DNA of 64,000 bases, from contig CACJOA010000002.1 of the NCBI GenBank assembly GCA_902594915.1, forward strand, positions 1 to 64,000, read 5' to 3'. This document shows, in pieces, positions 1 to 8,780 of the stretch. The stretch comes from an uncultured Pelagibacteraceae bacterium. Lineage in GTDB: Bacteria > Pseudomonadota > Alphaproteobacteria > Pelagibacterales > Pelagibacteraceae. The notes under the pieces were generated by a model. That model ran no database searches and was not told where the DNA came from. It was given only the letters and a program-made list of their open reading frames with translations. The translations under genes and the position numbers were made by a program. The stretch's first letter is position 1. Each line of letters begins with the position of its first letter.

Positions 1-303
1 TTTTCTATTCTTTTTTGGAATCGATTTAAGAGGATTATTACCATTAGCTGGCATAGGTATTAATTCATTTTCACCTAGAATTCTTGCTACTCTTGTTGTT
101 GGTTGTGCACCTTGACCCAACCAATATTTAATTCTATCTGCTTCTAATCCAATTCTTTCCTTTTTTTCTTTTGGTAATAATGGATTAAAAAAACCTACTT
201 TTTCTATAAATCTTCCGTCTCTTGCAAAACGACTGTCTGCAACAACAACTTTATAAACAGGTCTCTTTTTAGTACCACCTCGTGACAATCTTAGTTTTAA
301 CAT
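1..303 (-). CDS. rpsP: 30S ribosomal protein S16 (partial, 3' end beyond window)
   Basis: The reading frame starts with ATG behind a clear GGAGAG ribosome site and begins [20 protein letters not shown], the S16 signature, followed by [14 protein letters not shown] and [11 protein letters not shown], both typical of this protein. S16 binds 16S rRNA and is needed for assembly of the small subunit. The frame is still open at the left edge after 101 codons, with a basic tail ([11 protein letters not shown]), so the stop lies outside the window. It follows ffh by 15 bases on the same strand, so ffh and rpsP probably share a transcript. The ffh-rpsP pairing is common in bacteria. Confidence 0.96.
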   Translation of the reverse strand, partial: MLKLRLSRGGTKKRPVYKVVVADSRFARDGRFIEKVGFFNPLLPKEKKERIGLEADRIKYWLGQGAQPTTRVARILGENELIPMPANGNNPLKSIPKKNRK

Positions 304-318
304 TTACTCTCCTTTTAT

Positions 319-1677
319 TTATTTTAATTGATTAAATAATTCTGGAGGTATCCCTTTATCAGACATACCTTTTAAATTACCTTTTGACATCTTTTTCATC
401 ATTTCAGACATCATCTTAAATTGTTTTAACAATTTATTGATAGTGGCTGGATCAGTTCCTGAACCATTAGCAATTCTCTTTTTTCTCGAACCATCGATAA
501 TTTTTGGATTCTCTCTTTCTTTTTTTGTCATTGATAAAATTATAGCTTCATTCTTTGTGATAACACTTTCATCTATTCCAGCTGCATCCATTTGTGATTT
601 GACTTTTGTAACACCAGGCATAAAGGACATAATACCCTCAATTCCTCCCATTTTTTTCATCTGTCTTAATTGAGTTAAATAGTCTTGCATTGAGAATTGT
701 CCTTTTTTTAAATTTTCTTCTGCCCTTTTAATATTTTCCTCTCCTAAGTCTTGAGATGCTTTTTCAACAAGTGATACAATATCCCCCATTCCAAGAATTC
801 TGTTCGCAATTCTATTAGGATGAAACACTTCAAGATTTTCAACTTTTTCTCCTACACCTAAAAACTTTATTGGAACTTGTGAAACAAATTTCATACTAAC
901 AGCAGCTCCTCCTCTAGCATCACCATCTGCTCTTGTAAGAATTATTCCAGATAGATTCACTGTATTTTTAAATTCTTTTGCTACAGCCGCTGCAACTTGT
1001 CCAGTGAGTGAGTCGGCTACCAAAAAGGTCTCCACAGGTTTTATCATATTTTCAATTTGCTTAATTTCACTCATCATTTGTAAATCTATTTGTGTTCTAC
1101 CAGCGGTATCAAATAAAATAATGTCTGCACCATTTAAATTAGCAGCGCCAATAGCTCTTTGACAAATATCAGCTGGTTGTTGTCCTTCAATTATTGGAAG
1201 AGTTAGAATATTATTTTGTTCACCTAAAGATTTTAATTGTTCCTGTGCTGCCGGCCTATAGATATCCAAGCTAACCATCATTACTTTTTTTTTTTTTATA
1301 TTTTCTAAATATTTTGCAAGTTTAGCAGTAGTGGTAGTTTTACCAGAGCCTTGTAGTCCAACTAGCATCATTGGCACTGGTGGAACTGCATTAAGATTTA
1401 TATCATTATTTTTTTCACCCAAAAAATTAACTAATTCATCATACACAATTTTCACAACCATATCTCCTGGGGATGTCGATCTTATTATTTCTTGACCGAG
1501 AGCCTTTGGTTTAACTTTTTTGATAAAATCTTTAGCAACATCAAGAGAGACATCTGCCTCTAATAAAGCCTGCCTTATACCTCTTAATCCTTCATCGACT
1601 TGATTTTCATCAAGTGATGGTGCTTTTTTTAAAGAGGAAAAAACTTCCTCAAATTTATTTGTCAAATTTTCAAACAT
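319..1677 (-). CDS. ffh: Signal recognition particle protein Ffh (SRP54)
   Basis: This is the GTPase that binds 4.5S RNA and signal sequences of nascent membrane proteins and hands ribosomes to FtsY. It shows the N domain, a P-loop GLQGSGKTTTTAKLAKYLE, DTAGRTQID (G3) and TRADGDARGGAA, then a Met-rich M domain (PGVTKVKSQMDAAG, KRIANGSGTDP, FKMMSEMMKKMSKGN). The frame can be extended 9 codons upstream, but the conserved start is ATG at 1677 (MFENLTNKFEEVF), giving 452 residues, the usual family length. The upstream region carries two hairpins that look like a cis-regulatory leader. rpsP follows directly. The G3-region residues differ slightly from the textbook TKLDGDARGGAAL (R instead of KL). 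I do not read meaning into that. Confidence 0.97.
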   Translation of the reverse strand: MFENLTNKFEEVFSSLKKAPSLDENQVDEGLRGIRQALLEADVSLDVAKDFIKKVKPKALGQEIIRSTSPGDMVVKIVYDELVNFLGEKNNDINLNAVPPVPMMLVGLQGSGKTTTTAKLAKYLENIKKKKVMMVSLDIYRPAAQEQLKSLGEQNNILTLPIIEGQQPADICQRAIGAANLNGADIILFDTAGRTQIDLQMMSEIKQIENMIKPVETFLVADSLTGQVAAAVAKEFKNTVNLSGIILTRADGDARGGAAVSMKFVSQVPIKFLGVGEKVENLEVFHPNRIANRILGMGDIVSLVEKASQDLGEENIKRAEENLKKGQFSMQDYLTQLRQMKKMGGIEGIMSFMPGVTKVKSQMDAAGIDESVITKNEAIILSMTKKERENPKIIDGSRKKRIANGSGTDPATINKLLKQFKMMSEMMKKMSKGNLKGMSDKGIPPELFNQLK

Positions 1678-1694
1678 ATTTATTTCACGCATTA

Positions 1695-1790
1695 GTAACG
1701 GCACTAGTGGGCGAACCCTCGCTGACTAGTGTCGATCTCTTTGTTTCCAAAGACACCACAAATTTAACGTTTTTGTGGAAACTGGCACAA
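1695..1790 (-). ncRNA. ffh leader: two-hairpin structured RNA (ffh motif-like)
   Basis: Read on the minus strand, two hairpins lie between the divergent dapF and the ffh start. The distal one pairs CCACAAA with TTTGTGG (positions 1772-1778 with 1756-1762), and an outer GTTT pairs with AAAC. The proximal one pairs CACTAGT with ACTAGTG (1725-1731 with 1702-1708) and is capped by GGG-TTCG-CCC with a one-sided CAGCGA bulge. The region is much more GC-rich than its surroundings. A candidate cis-regulatory RNA ahead of the SRP protein gene was described in Candidatus Pelagibacter by comparative genomics (Meyer and co-workers, 2009). I infer that this is the same element from position and structure; I cannot align it. 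The proximal hairpin ends about 25 bases before the ffh start. Confidence 0.7.
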
Positions 1791-1838
1791 AATATAATAG
1801 AGGTTCAAAAAGTCAATAAATAAGTTAAATAACTATAT

Positions 1839-2663
1839 ATGGACATTAAAGCATTTAAAATGGATGGATTAGGTAATGATTTTGTTATCATCGATAATAG
1901 ACAAAAAATTACTAATTTAACTAAAGAACAAATAATCAAGATTTGTAATAGAAATTTTATAGGTTGTGATCAATTAATATTAATAGAAACAGACAAATCT
2001 ACTGATGCAAAGTTAAAATTTTATAACTCTGATGGTGGAGAGTCTGGAGCATGTGGTAATGGAACTAGATGTGTTGCTGACTTAATTTCAAAAGAGCTGA
2101 ATAACAAAAGTGTAATTTTAAAAACTCTATCTGGAAATCTAAAATCTGAAATATTGGGAAATAAAATTGTTACAACAGAAATCGGTAAAGCTAGGGTAGA
2201 GTGGAATGAAATACCTCTGTCAGAAAAATTAGATACAAAAAATTTAAATATTAAGATCAATGATAAAAATAACAAAGAATATTTAGGTGGTATAGCAGTC
2301 AATGTTGGTAATCCGCATATAATTTTTTTTGTAAATGAAATCGATGATTTTGATATTAAAGAAATTGGTCCTAATATTGAAAAACATAAAATTTTTCCAG
2401 AAAAATGTAACGTAACCATTGCTCAAGTTATTAATAAGAGTCTAATTAAAGTTAAAGTTTGGGAGAGGGGAGCCGGTTTGACCAAAGCATGTGGAACCGC
2501 AGCATGTGCAACTGCTTTTGCTGGTAAGTTAAAAAATCTTACTAATAATAAAACAGATATAGAATTTGAAAATGGAAAATTAACAATTTCAATTGATGAA
2601 CAAGACTCAATTCATATGAAAGGTCCTGTTTCAGATATAAAAGAAATTGACATAAAATTATAA
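1839..2663 (+). CDS. dapF: Diaminopimelate epimerase
   Basis: Converts LL- to meso-diaminopimelate without a cofactor, for lysine and peptidoglycan synthesis in the cytoplasm. The two catalytic cysteines are visible: Cys72 in GESGACGNGTRC and Cys218 in GLTKACGTAACATA. The N-terminus KMDGLGNDFVIID and GNPHIIFF are also family hallmarks. The 274-residue length is normal. The start ATG lies about 160 bases from the divergent ffh start. The stop codon overlaps the ftsY start by one base (TAATG), so the two are co-transcribed. Confidence 0.97.
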   Translation: MDIKAFKMDGLGNDFVIIDNRQKITNLTKEQIIKICNRNFIGCDQLILIETDKSTDAKLKFYNSDGGESGACGNGTRCVADLISKELNNKSVILKTLSGNLKSEILGNKIVTTEIGKARVEWNEIPLSEKLDTKNLNIKINDKNNKEYLGGIAVNVGNPHIIFFVNEIDDFDIKEIGPNIEKHKIFPEKCNVTIAQVINKSLIKVKVWERGAGLTKACGTAACATAFAGKLKNLTNNKTDIEFENGKLTISIDEQDSIHMKGPVSDIKEIDIKL

Positions 2664-3580
2664 TGAGAATTTTAGATAAATTTAAAATTGGTTTTAAAAA
2701 AAGTGCTTCAGCTCTAACTTCAGGGATTAAAGAAATAATAATAAAGAAAGAAATAGATGATGAAAATTTAGATAAGATAGAAGAATTTTTAATTCAATCA
2801 GATGTTGGTGTAGAGGCAGCATCCGAAATAAAAGAAATTATTTCAACTAAAAAAATTGATCCAAACAAAGAACTTTCAACTGAAATAAATATTATTTTAA
2901 AAGAATATATTATCTCTTTAATGAAACCTTTGGAAAATAATTCTTTTTTTGAAAAAAAAGAAAAACTTAATGCAACTTTAATCTCTGGAGTCAACGGTGT
3001 GGGTAAAACAACTACTATTGGTAAAATTGGTAAAATTTTAAAAACTAACGGAAATAAAGTAATGTTTGCAGCTTCAGATACCTTTAGGGCTGCAGCGATC
3101 GACCAGTTAGAAAATTGGGCAAATAAAGTAGATGCTCAGATTATTAAATCATCTCAAGGTTCTGACCCAGCATCTGTTACCTATAAAGCGATTGATGAAG
3201 CAATAAAAAACAAATTTCATCATGTTTTGATTGATACAGCAGGAAGGCTTCAAAATAAAAAAAATTTAATGGAAGAATACAGAAAAATTGCAAAAGTAAT
3301 CAAAAAAATTGATCCAGATGCGCCACATAATGTTATTCTTGTTTTGGATGCAACCTCAGGACAAAATGTAATAAATCAAGTTGAGGAATTTAATAAAATT
3401 ATTCCTGTAACGGGAATAGTGATGACAAAATTAGATGGAACAGCAAAAGGCGGCATTCTTTTAGCTTTAGCGAAAAAATATAAACTTTCTATAATCGCTT
3501 TAGGTCTAGGTGAAAAAGAGGATGACCTACAATTATTTAATGCAGAAAAGTTTGCTGAAGCTTTTACTCAAATTAATTAA
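2663..3580 (+). CDS. ftsY: SRP receptor FtsY
   Basis: Membrane-associated GTPase that receives SRP-ribosome complexes from Ffh. The NG domain is complete: GVNGVGKTTTIGKIGKI (P-loop), ASDTFRAAAIDQLENWA, IDTAGRLQNKKNLMEEY and MTKLDGTAKGGILLAL, ending with GLGEKEDDLQLFNAEKFAEA. At 305 residues it lacks the long acidic A domain of the E. coli protein, as is usual in Alphaproteobacteria. It is translationally coupled to dapF. It sits opposite ffh, so both halves of the targeting system flank one intergenic region. Its last 8 bases overlap the convergent gene downstream. Confidence 0.97.
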   Translation: MRILDKFKIGFKKSASALTSGIKEIIIKKEIDDENLDKIEEFLIQSDVGVEAASEIKEIISTKKIDPNKELSTEINIILKEYIISLMKPLENNSFFEKKEKLNATLISGVNGVGKTTTIGKIGKILKTNGNKVMFAASDTFRAAAIDQLENWANKVDAQIIKSSQGSDPASVTYKAIDEAIKNKFHHVLIDTAGRLQNKKNLMEEYRKIAKVIKKIDPDAPHNVILVLDATSGQNVINQVEEFNKIIPVTGIVMTKLDGTAKGGILLALAKKYKLSIIALGLGEKEDDLQLFNAEKFAEAFTQIN

Positions 3581-4136
3581 TTAAATTACTTGAAATCAAG
3601 GGTTTATAAATTTTACACTTATAGTTATCTTTAAACATATAATATCCACAATCTCTTGAAAATGATGATATTATAAAATCAAACTTACCAGTAGTAGGAT
3701 AAAGTTCTAATTTTTTATTGACTATATCATATTTAAAATTTGCATTTAAACTTTTTACTGCACTGATCATCACTAATGTTTTATCGTCTTTTAATAAGTA
3801 GTATGCGAAATCATCAGGAAATACTGGAAAATCATATTCTTGTAAAAAATATCTTGCTTGCTTAGGAAACCAATCATATGAAATTAAAGGAGAAGATGAC
3901 TTGGTCAAATAATTATATATATAAAGATCTTTTGGATAATCATTTATATAATTGCTTTCTTCACCTCTGGCTAAAATAGAATTTTCTCTAACTTTAAAAT
4001 ACAGTGCAAATTTTTTGTTATGAGATTCCATATGATCAATATGAAATAATTCATCTGGTAAAAAAGATTTATCTTTTGAGAAAACAAAATTTGTAGAGAT
4101 TAAAAATAGATTTAATATAAAAAAAATTATCTTCAT
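3573..4136 (-). CDS. Hypothetical exported protein
   Basis: I do not recognise a family. The 187-residue product begins with a short signal peptide (MKIIFFILNLFLISTNFVFS, then K), so it is probably periplasmic. The mature part is rich in Tyr and Phe (YDWFPKQARYFLQEYDFPVF), with no obvious catalytic motif. There are two cysteines near the C-terminus (RDCGYYMFKDNYKCKIYK) that could form a disulphide. The gene is convergent with ftsY, with an 8-base overlap, and lies downstream of an alpha/beta hydrolase gene with a 51-base gap. Base composition matches its neighbours. Confidence 0.75.
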   Translation of the reverse strand: MKIIFFILNLFLISTNFVFSKDKSFLPDELFHIDHMESHNKKFALYFKVRENSILARGEESNYINDYPKDLYIYNYLTKSSSPLISYDWFPKQARYFLQEYDFPVFPDDFAYYLLKDDKTLVMISAVKSLNANFKYDIVNKKLELYPTTGKFDFIISSFSRDCGYYMFKDNYKCKIYKPLISSNLIN

Positions 4137-4187
4137 ATTTTTTTAAGATAATTAAGAATTTTGTAGTTAAATTGTTTAGATTGTGGC

Positions 4188-5006
4188 CTAATTTAATCTA
4201 TTTAAAAAAGATTTTAATGCACTAACCAAATTTTCATCATATTCCATCATATGATCGTCATATTCTGTAAAATAAGAATATTTTGGCTCATTTGCAATAT
4301 CATAAATTTTATTACCCATTGAAAAAGGAACAATCTGATCTGCTTTACCATGCATTATCAAAATTGGTGAATTAATATTCTTTATTTTTTTTTCATTTTC
4401 AAATTTGTCTTTTAGTAAAATTTGAACTGGAACATAAGGATAAAATTTTTTGGCAGCATCTACCATCGATGTAAAAGGAGTTTCAAGTATTACACCTGCA
4501 AATTTTTTATTTTGAGATAAATGAGTTGCAACACCCGTTCCCAAAGATTCCCCATAAACTACAATATTTTCTTCTTTCACACCTTTTTCAAACAACCATT
4601 TAATCGCACTATTTCCGTCCTCGTAAAGCCCCATTTCCGATGGTTTACCCTTGTTTCCACTAAAACCTCTCCATGCAATTATTAAAAAATTAACATTCAT
4701 ATCATTGAAATGATTCAATTTGTGGATTCTGTTTTCTAGTGAACCGGCATTGCCATGAAAATATAATATTGTTTTAAAATTTTTTAAATTTTTCTCATGA
4801 TACCAGCCTACTAACTCAATATTGTCTTTAGTGATAATCTTTACCCTCTCTATATTAACTAGTAGTTTGTCATTAGAATAATTATTTTCATTTGGATGAT
4901 ATAATAAATTTCTCTGATAAAAAAATAATACTGACAAGATTGAAAAGTAAGCCACTATAAAAAGTATAATTATGTTTAACAAAAAATACCTAAATCTTTT
5001 TATCAT
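4188..5006 (-). CDS. Alpha/beta hydrolase, membrane-anchored (BEM46/ABHD-like)
   Basis: A serine hydrolase with an N-terminal membrane anchor (about residues 8-30) and the catalytic domain probably facing the periplasm. The nucleophile elbow is YGESLGTGVATH. An oxyanion-type HGNAGS motif precedes it (LYFHGNAGSLENR). An aspartate and histidine later (MHGKADQIVPF, EYDDHMMEYDE) fit the acid and base of the triad. The order HGNAG / GESLG / HGKAD matches the BEM46/YfhR group of esterase-like proteins of unknown substrate. The start overlaps the end of the EamA gene by 17 bases, suggesting a shared transcript. Confidence 0.88.
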   Translation of the reverse strand: MIKRFRYFLLNIIILFIVAYFSILSVLFFYQRNLLYHPNENNYSNDKLLVNIERVKIITKDNIELVGWYHEKNLKNFKTILYFHGNAGSLENRIHKLNHFNDMNVNFLIIAWRGFSGNKGKPSEMGLYEDGNSAIKWLFEKGVKEENIVVYGESLGTGVATHLSQNKKFAGVILETPFTSMVDAAKKFYPYVPVQILLKDKFENEKKIKNINSPILIMHGKADQIVPFSMGNKIYDIANEPKYSYFTEYDDHMMEYDENLVSALKSFLNRLN

Positions 5007-5892
5007 TTCTTTTAACTAAAAAAATTCCCATAAAAACCATTATTGTTCCAACTAAATGGTAGAACTCCAATTTCTCATCAAAAAAAATAAAGCCATATAA
5101 TGCTCCATAAACAGTATACAAGTATAAAACTGAACCTGTAATAGATGCACCAAGCTTATTATTTACAAAATTAAAAAGTAAAAAGGCAATTATACTTGGA
5201 GATAATGCTGCAAACAAAACCCAAAAAAAGAAATTTAAGTCATAATTCGTTTTCAAAATCATAATATTCTCTACTAAAAAAAAAGGGAATAAACTTAATG
5301 CCCCAAACATTGATATTAAAGTAAATCTTTGTAATAAAGGTAATTCTGATTTCCAGTAATAAAGATAAATTGTATATAAAGCCCATCCAATTGATGCACC
5401 TAACATCCATAAATCTCCAACTGTGAATTTTAAGTCTACTAGTAATCTCAAATTAGCTTTTATAATGATAAGAATTACTCCTATTAAGCAAATTAAAATT
5501 CCAAGATATTGACCATTGGTTAATTTATCTTTAAAAAAAAATGAAGATATTAAGATTATAAATATTGGTGACGATGAATAAATAATTCCCATATTAACTA
5601 TTGTAGTTGTTTTTCCTGCTATAAAAGGGAAAGCACCACAGATACCACATCCGAGAAAACCTAAAATAAATAATTTAAATATCTCTTTTCTAAATTGATT
5701 AAAATTTTTTTTTAAATAAATAAAGGTAAAAGGTAACAAAAATAAAAAACAAAATGTCCATCTCCAGAATGCCAGTGATATCGGGGGAATAAATTCTGTA
5801 CCTCCCCTTGCTATAACAAGATTACTAGCCATAAAAATTGGCTGAATAAATAATAGAATGTAAGGAATTAAAGTTTTATTATTACTTTTCAA
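4990..5892 (-). CDS. EamA-family (DMT superfamily) transporter
   Basis: A 300-residue protein with about ten hydrophobic segments in two repeats of five, the architecture of EamA/RhaT-type metabolite exporters. The conserved first-helix region (FMASNLVIARGG..PPISLAFWRW) is typical. The substrate cannot be told from sequence; family members move amino acids, nucleosides and other small metabolites. It overlaps the downstream hydrolase gene. About 15 bases upstream lies a 58-codon membrane protein gene, so amidase, small protein, transporter and hydrolase may be one transcript. Confidence 0.88.
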   Translation of the reverse strand: MKSNNKTLIPYILLFIQPIFMASNLVIARGGTEFIPPISLAFWRWTFCFLFLLPFTFIYLKKNFNQFRKEIFKLFILGFLGCGICGAFPFIAGKTTTIVNMGIIYSSSPIFIILISSFFFKDKLTNGQYLGILICLIGVILIIIKANLRLLVDLKFTVGDLWMLGASIGWALYTIYLYYWKSELPLLQRFTLISMFGALSLFPFFLVENIMILKTNYDLNFFFWVLFAALSPSIIAFLLFNFVNNKLGASITGSVLYLYTVYGALYGFIFFDEKLEFYHLVGTIMVFMGIFLVKRNDKKI

Positions 5893-5906
5893 ACAAATTA
5901 AATTAT

Positions 5907-6083
5907 CTAATTTTGATCAAAAAATGCTTCGTAAATCATCATGACAATAGCTGCTCCCATTAACAAATATACGGGAATCACATCTAAAAAACCAATCATC
6001 ATTGATCTAGTAAGTGTTGTCGCTAATCCTATAAGAAAAAAAATTGCAAAAGATAGTCCAACTATTGTTGTTATTTTATTCAT
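5907..6083 (-). CDS. Small two-helix membrane protein (58 aa)
   Basis: An ATG-initiated frame of 58 codons fits exactly between the amidase and EamA genes, with one base separating it from the amidase stop. The product is almost entirely hydrophobic: helix one about residues 5-24 (TIVGLSFAIFFLIGLATTL), a short linker RSMMIGFLDVIP, and helix two about 36-53, ending YEAFFDQN. I do not recognise a family. Tight packing and two clean membrane segments support a real gene. A role in the neighbouring transport operon is possible but unproven. Confidence 0.65.
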   Translation of the reverse strand: MNKITTIVGLSFAIFFLIGLATTLTRSMMIGFLDVIPVYLLMGAAIVMMIYEAFFDQN

Positions 6084-6084
6084 C

Positions 6085-7413
6085 TTACTCCTTACACTCC
6101 TTTTCTAACCAATTCGCGACACCTAAAAATCTATGATCGTCGTATTTATCACCAATCAACTGCACTCCTAATGGTAATTTATTTTCGCCCTCAAGTAAAG
6201 GTAGCGAAATACATGGAGTTCCTAAATAAGACCAAACTTTATTAAATTCTGCAGTGCCAGTGCTTTTTAAGCCCTTAGGAGCAACCCCTGGGCTTGATGG
6301 AGATAATACACCATGATAATCCTCAAAAACCTCTTGGTATGATTCATAACTTCTTTTCATAAAATCAATCGCCTCAGCATACTCTTTTGCAGAATATTTA
6401 TTGCCATTTTTTATTGCAGTTAACATAAACTTTGATAATTTTTTTTTATATTTCTTAAAGTAAACAGAAAAATTATTAGCCAAATCTGTTTCATGTATGA
6501 TTTGGTGATATTTATGAATATCATTAAAATATGATGGAGTATCAAAGATTTCAATATTTTTTGAAAAAGACTTAATAAAATACTCAAATGCTTCTCTTGA
6601 TTTTTTATCTATAATTTTCCAAAAGTCAGTTTTGTAAAATATAAATTTAGGGTTAAATAAGGGACCTTTTTTGGTTTCCTCCAAAATATTTTCAGCTGAA
6701 AAATAAATTGTAGCAGAATCATACTTATCTTTCTTAATCAAAACTTTTGCCATCAAAGCAACATCCTCAACATTTCTTGCGAATATTCCGACGTGATCTA
6801 AACTATATGATGTTCTTAAAATATTATTTCTTGATATAAGTCCGTAGCTAGGCTTATAACCAACAACTCCACAATATGATGCTGGTCTAATTACTGAACC
6901 ACCTGTTTGTGAGCCAAGAGATGCAGGTGCCATAAATGACGCCACGACTGCTGCAGAACCACTTGATGAACCACCTGGGGTCCTTGAATAGTCATGTGGA
7001 TTTTTAGTTTCTGGCGGACTTAAATAAGCCAATTCAGAAGTAGTCGTTTTACCCATAATGATAGCACCAGCTGCATGCAATAGATCAACTACTTCCGCAT
7101 TTTGGGAATAAGATTTTCCTTTTCTAATAACAGTTCCGCATTCAGTTGGCATGTCAACAGTACCAAAAATATCTTTAATAGCTATTGGAACTCCATGAAG
7201 AGGGCCTACTGGCTTTCCTGACTTTCTATGTTCATCAGCCTCCGATGCCTTCTCCAATAAAATTTTTTTATCAAAATGTGCCCAGGCTTTTACTTCTTTT
7301 TCAAATTTTACTATTCTATCAATATATTGTTCGCAAATCTCAACAGATGTTATTTCAGCATTTCTAATTTTTGAGGCTAATTCTTCTATCTTTAAAGAAA
7401 ATACTTCTGTCAT
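6085..7413 (-). CDS. Amidase (amidase signature family, GatA-like)
   Basis: Hydrolyses an amide bond; the substrate is unknown. The Ser-cisSer-Lys machinery is present: Lys80 in GVPIAIKDIFGT, the Gly/Ser-rich RTPGGSSSGSAAVVA, and the nucleophile Ser in GSQTGGSVIRPAS. The 442-residue length fits stand-alone amidases. The frame is open 12 codons further upstream, but ATG at 7413 (MTEVFSLKIEELA) sits 5 bases after the dctM stop and is the better start. Linkage to the TRAP transporter suggests it works on an imported compound. It is unlikely to be GatA because no gatB or gatC is nearby. Confidence 0.9.
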   Translation of the reverse strand: MTEVFSLKIEELASKIRNAEITSVEICEQYIDRIVKFEKEVKAWAHFDKKILLEKASEADEHRKSGKPVGPLHGVPIAIKDIFGTVDMPTECGTVIRKGKSYSQNAEVVDLLHAAGAIIMGKTTTSELAYLSPPETKNPHDYSRTPGGSSSGSAAVVASFMAPASLGSQTGGSVIRPASYCGVVGYKPSYGLISRNNILRTSYSLDHVGIFARNVEDVALMAKVLIKKDKYDSATIYFSAENILEETKKGPLFNPKFIFYKTDFWKIIDKKSREAFEYFIKSFSKNIEIFDTPSYFNDIHKYHQIIHETDLANNFSVYFKKYKKKLSKFMLTAIKNGNKYSAKEYAEAIDFMKRSYESYQEVFEDYHGVLSPSSPGVAPKGLKSTGTAEFNKVWSYLGTPCISLPLLEGENKLPLGVQLIGDKYDDHRFLGVANWLEKECKE

Positions 7414-7418
7414 TTTAA

Positions 7419-8780
7419 TTAGATAGCGAATAATTTTTCCGGTAACCACAGAGCGATACCAGGAAATAAATACATTAATACCATTGCTAGTATCACTATT
7501 GCTAAAAATGGCATAATCCCGCTAAAGATTTGCATCAACTCAACATTTTTGGATTGAACACCTTTTAAGTAATAAGCTGACATTGCCATAGGTGGGGTCA
7601 GGAAAGATGTTTGTAAATTTAAAGCTATTAACATTGCAAAAAAATATGGATTAACTCCAAAAAATTCAACTAATGGTAAAAAAATTGGAACAAAAATTAT
7701 TAATATCTCTGTCCACTCAAGTGGCCAGCCTAATAAAAATATTATTATTTGAGTTATTATTAAAAATTGCCATGGTTTTAGGTCAAGAGATTTAAAAAAA
7801 TGTTCAAATACCTCATGACCACCTAAATACGAAAAAACTGAGGCAAATGTCCAAGATCCAATAAATAACCACATTATCATGGCTGTAGTCTTTGCTGTTA
7901 AAAACACAGACTCCTTAAAATTTTTCCATTTTAAGGTTTTATAAAAATATGAGAGCACTAAAGCACCGAAAGCTCCAACTGCTGCTGCCTCTGCTGGTGT
8001 TGCAATTCCTGCTAGTATTGTTCCAAGAACTAAAATTATTAATGAAAATAATGGTAAAAAAGATACCAATACTTCTTTCATAATTACTGAGGGTGGAGGT
8101 ATTTCCTCTGCTGCAGGTTTTGGAGCAATTGATGGATTTAACCATGCCCTGAAAATTGCATATCCTATATATAAACCAGCTAACATCAATCCAGGAAAGA
8201 TTGCAGCTGCAAATAATCTTAATGGTGAAAGTTGTGCTATTACCGAATATACAATTAACATTATACTCGGGGGAATTAAAATTCCTAGGCAGCCTCCAGA
8301 ACATATTATTCCTGAGGCAAATTTTTTATCATAACCAGCCTTCACCATTGCAGGCCAGGCCAATAGTCCCATTAAGGTCACTACTGCACCTATGATACCA
8401 GTTGCAGTTGAAAATAATGTACAAGTTATTAACGCAGCTACAGCCATAGATGCTGGTAGTTTGTGAGATGCTAACCTAATAGCAAAAAATAATTTTGCAA
8501 CTATTCCAGCCCTTTCGACTAAATATCCCATAAACAAAAACAAAGGGACAGCTGTTAAGACATTATTATCCATTACTGTGTAAGTATTTTGAACAAATAA
8601 TTGAAATATTCTATTATCTAATAGATGCTCCATTTTAGTTGGATCAAAGTAAGCGTAATATCCAAAACCAAGACCCATCGCCATTAACGTAAATGCAATT
8701 GGAAAACCTAATAAAACTGCAAATAGAAATATCCCCATCATCAAAATAGCTATTTCAGGATTTGTAAGGCTAAATAACAT
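7419..8780 (-). CDS. dctM: TRAP transporter large permease DctM
   Basis: The main channel subunit of a tripartite ATP-independent periplasmic transporter: 453 residues, about 12 membrane helices. Typical DctM stretches include the N-terminal GFPIAFTLMAMGLGFGY, the SGGCLGILIPPSIMLIVY motif, ATPAEAAAVGAFGAL and LQTSFLTPPMAMSAYYLKG. It overlaps dctQ by 11 bases and follows dctP, giving the order dctP-dctQ-dctM. Energy comes from the sodium or proton gradient. The substrate is set by DctP. Confidence 0.95.
   Translation of the reverse strand: MLFSLTNPEIAILMMGIFLFAVLLGFPIAFTLMAMGLGFGYYAYFDPTKMEHLLDNRIFQLFVQNTYTVMDNNVLTAVPLFLFMGYLVERAGIVAKLFFAIRLASHKLPASMAVAALITCTLFSTATGIIGAVVTLMGLLAWPAMVKAGYDKKFASGIICSGGCLGILIPPSIMLIVYSVIAQLSPLRLFAAAIFPGLMLAGLYIGYAIFRAWLNPSIAPKPAAEEIPPPSVIMKEVLVSFLPLFSLIILVLGTILAGIATPAEAAAVGAFGALVLSYFYKTLKWKNFKESVFLTAKTTAMIMWLFIGSWTFASVFSYLGGHEVFEHFFKSLDLKPWQFLIITQIIIFLLGWPLEWTEILIIFVPIFLPLVEFFGVNPYFFAMLIALNLQTSFLTPPMAMSAYYLKGVQSKNVELMQIFSGIMPFLAIVILAMVLMYLFPGIALWLPEKLFAI

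Noticed and set aside
1614-1823. A 69-codon plus-strand frame across the ffh leader
   Set aside because: It crosses the hairpins and the ffh start, has no recognisable protein features, and the RNA structure explains the region better.
7939-8304. Open frames of 60-140 codons opposite or within dctM, ftsY, hslU and others
   Set aside because: They lie inside strongly supported genes and show no protein-like pattern.
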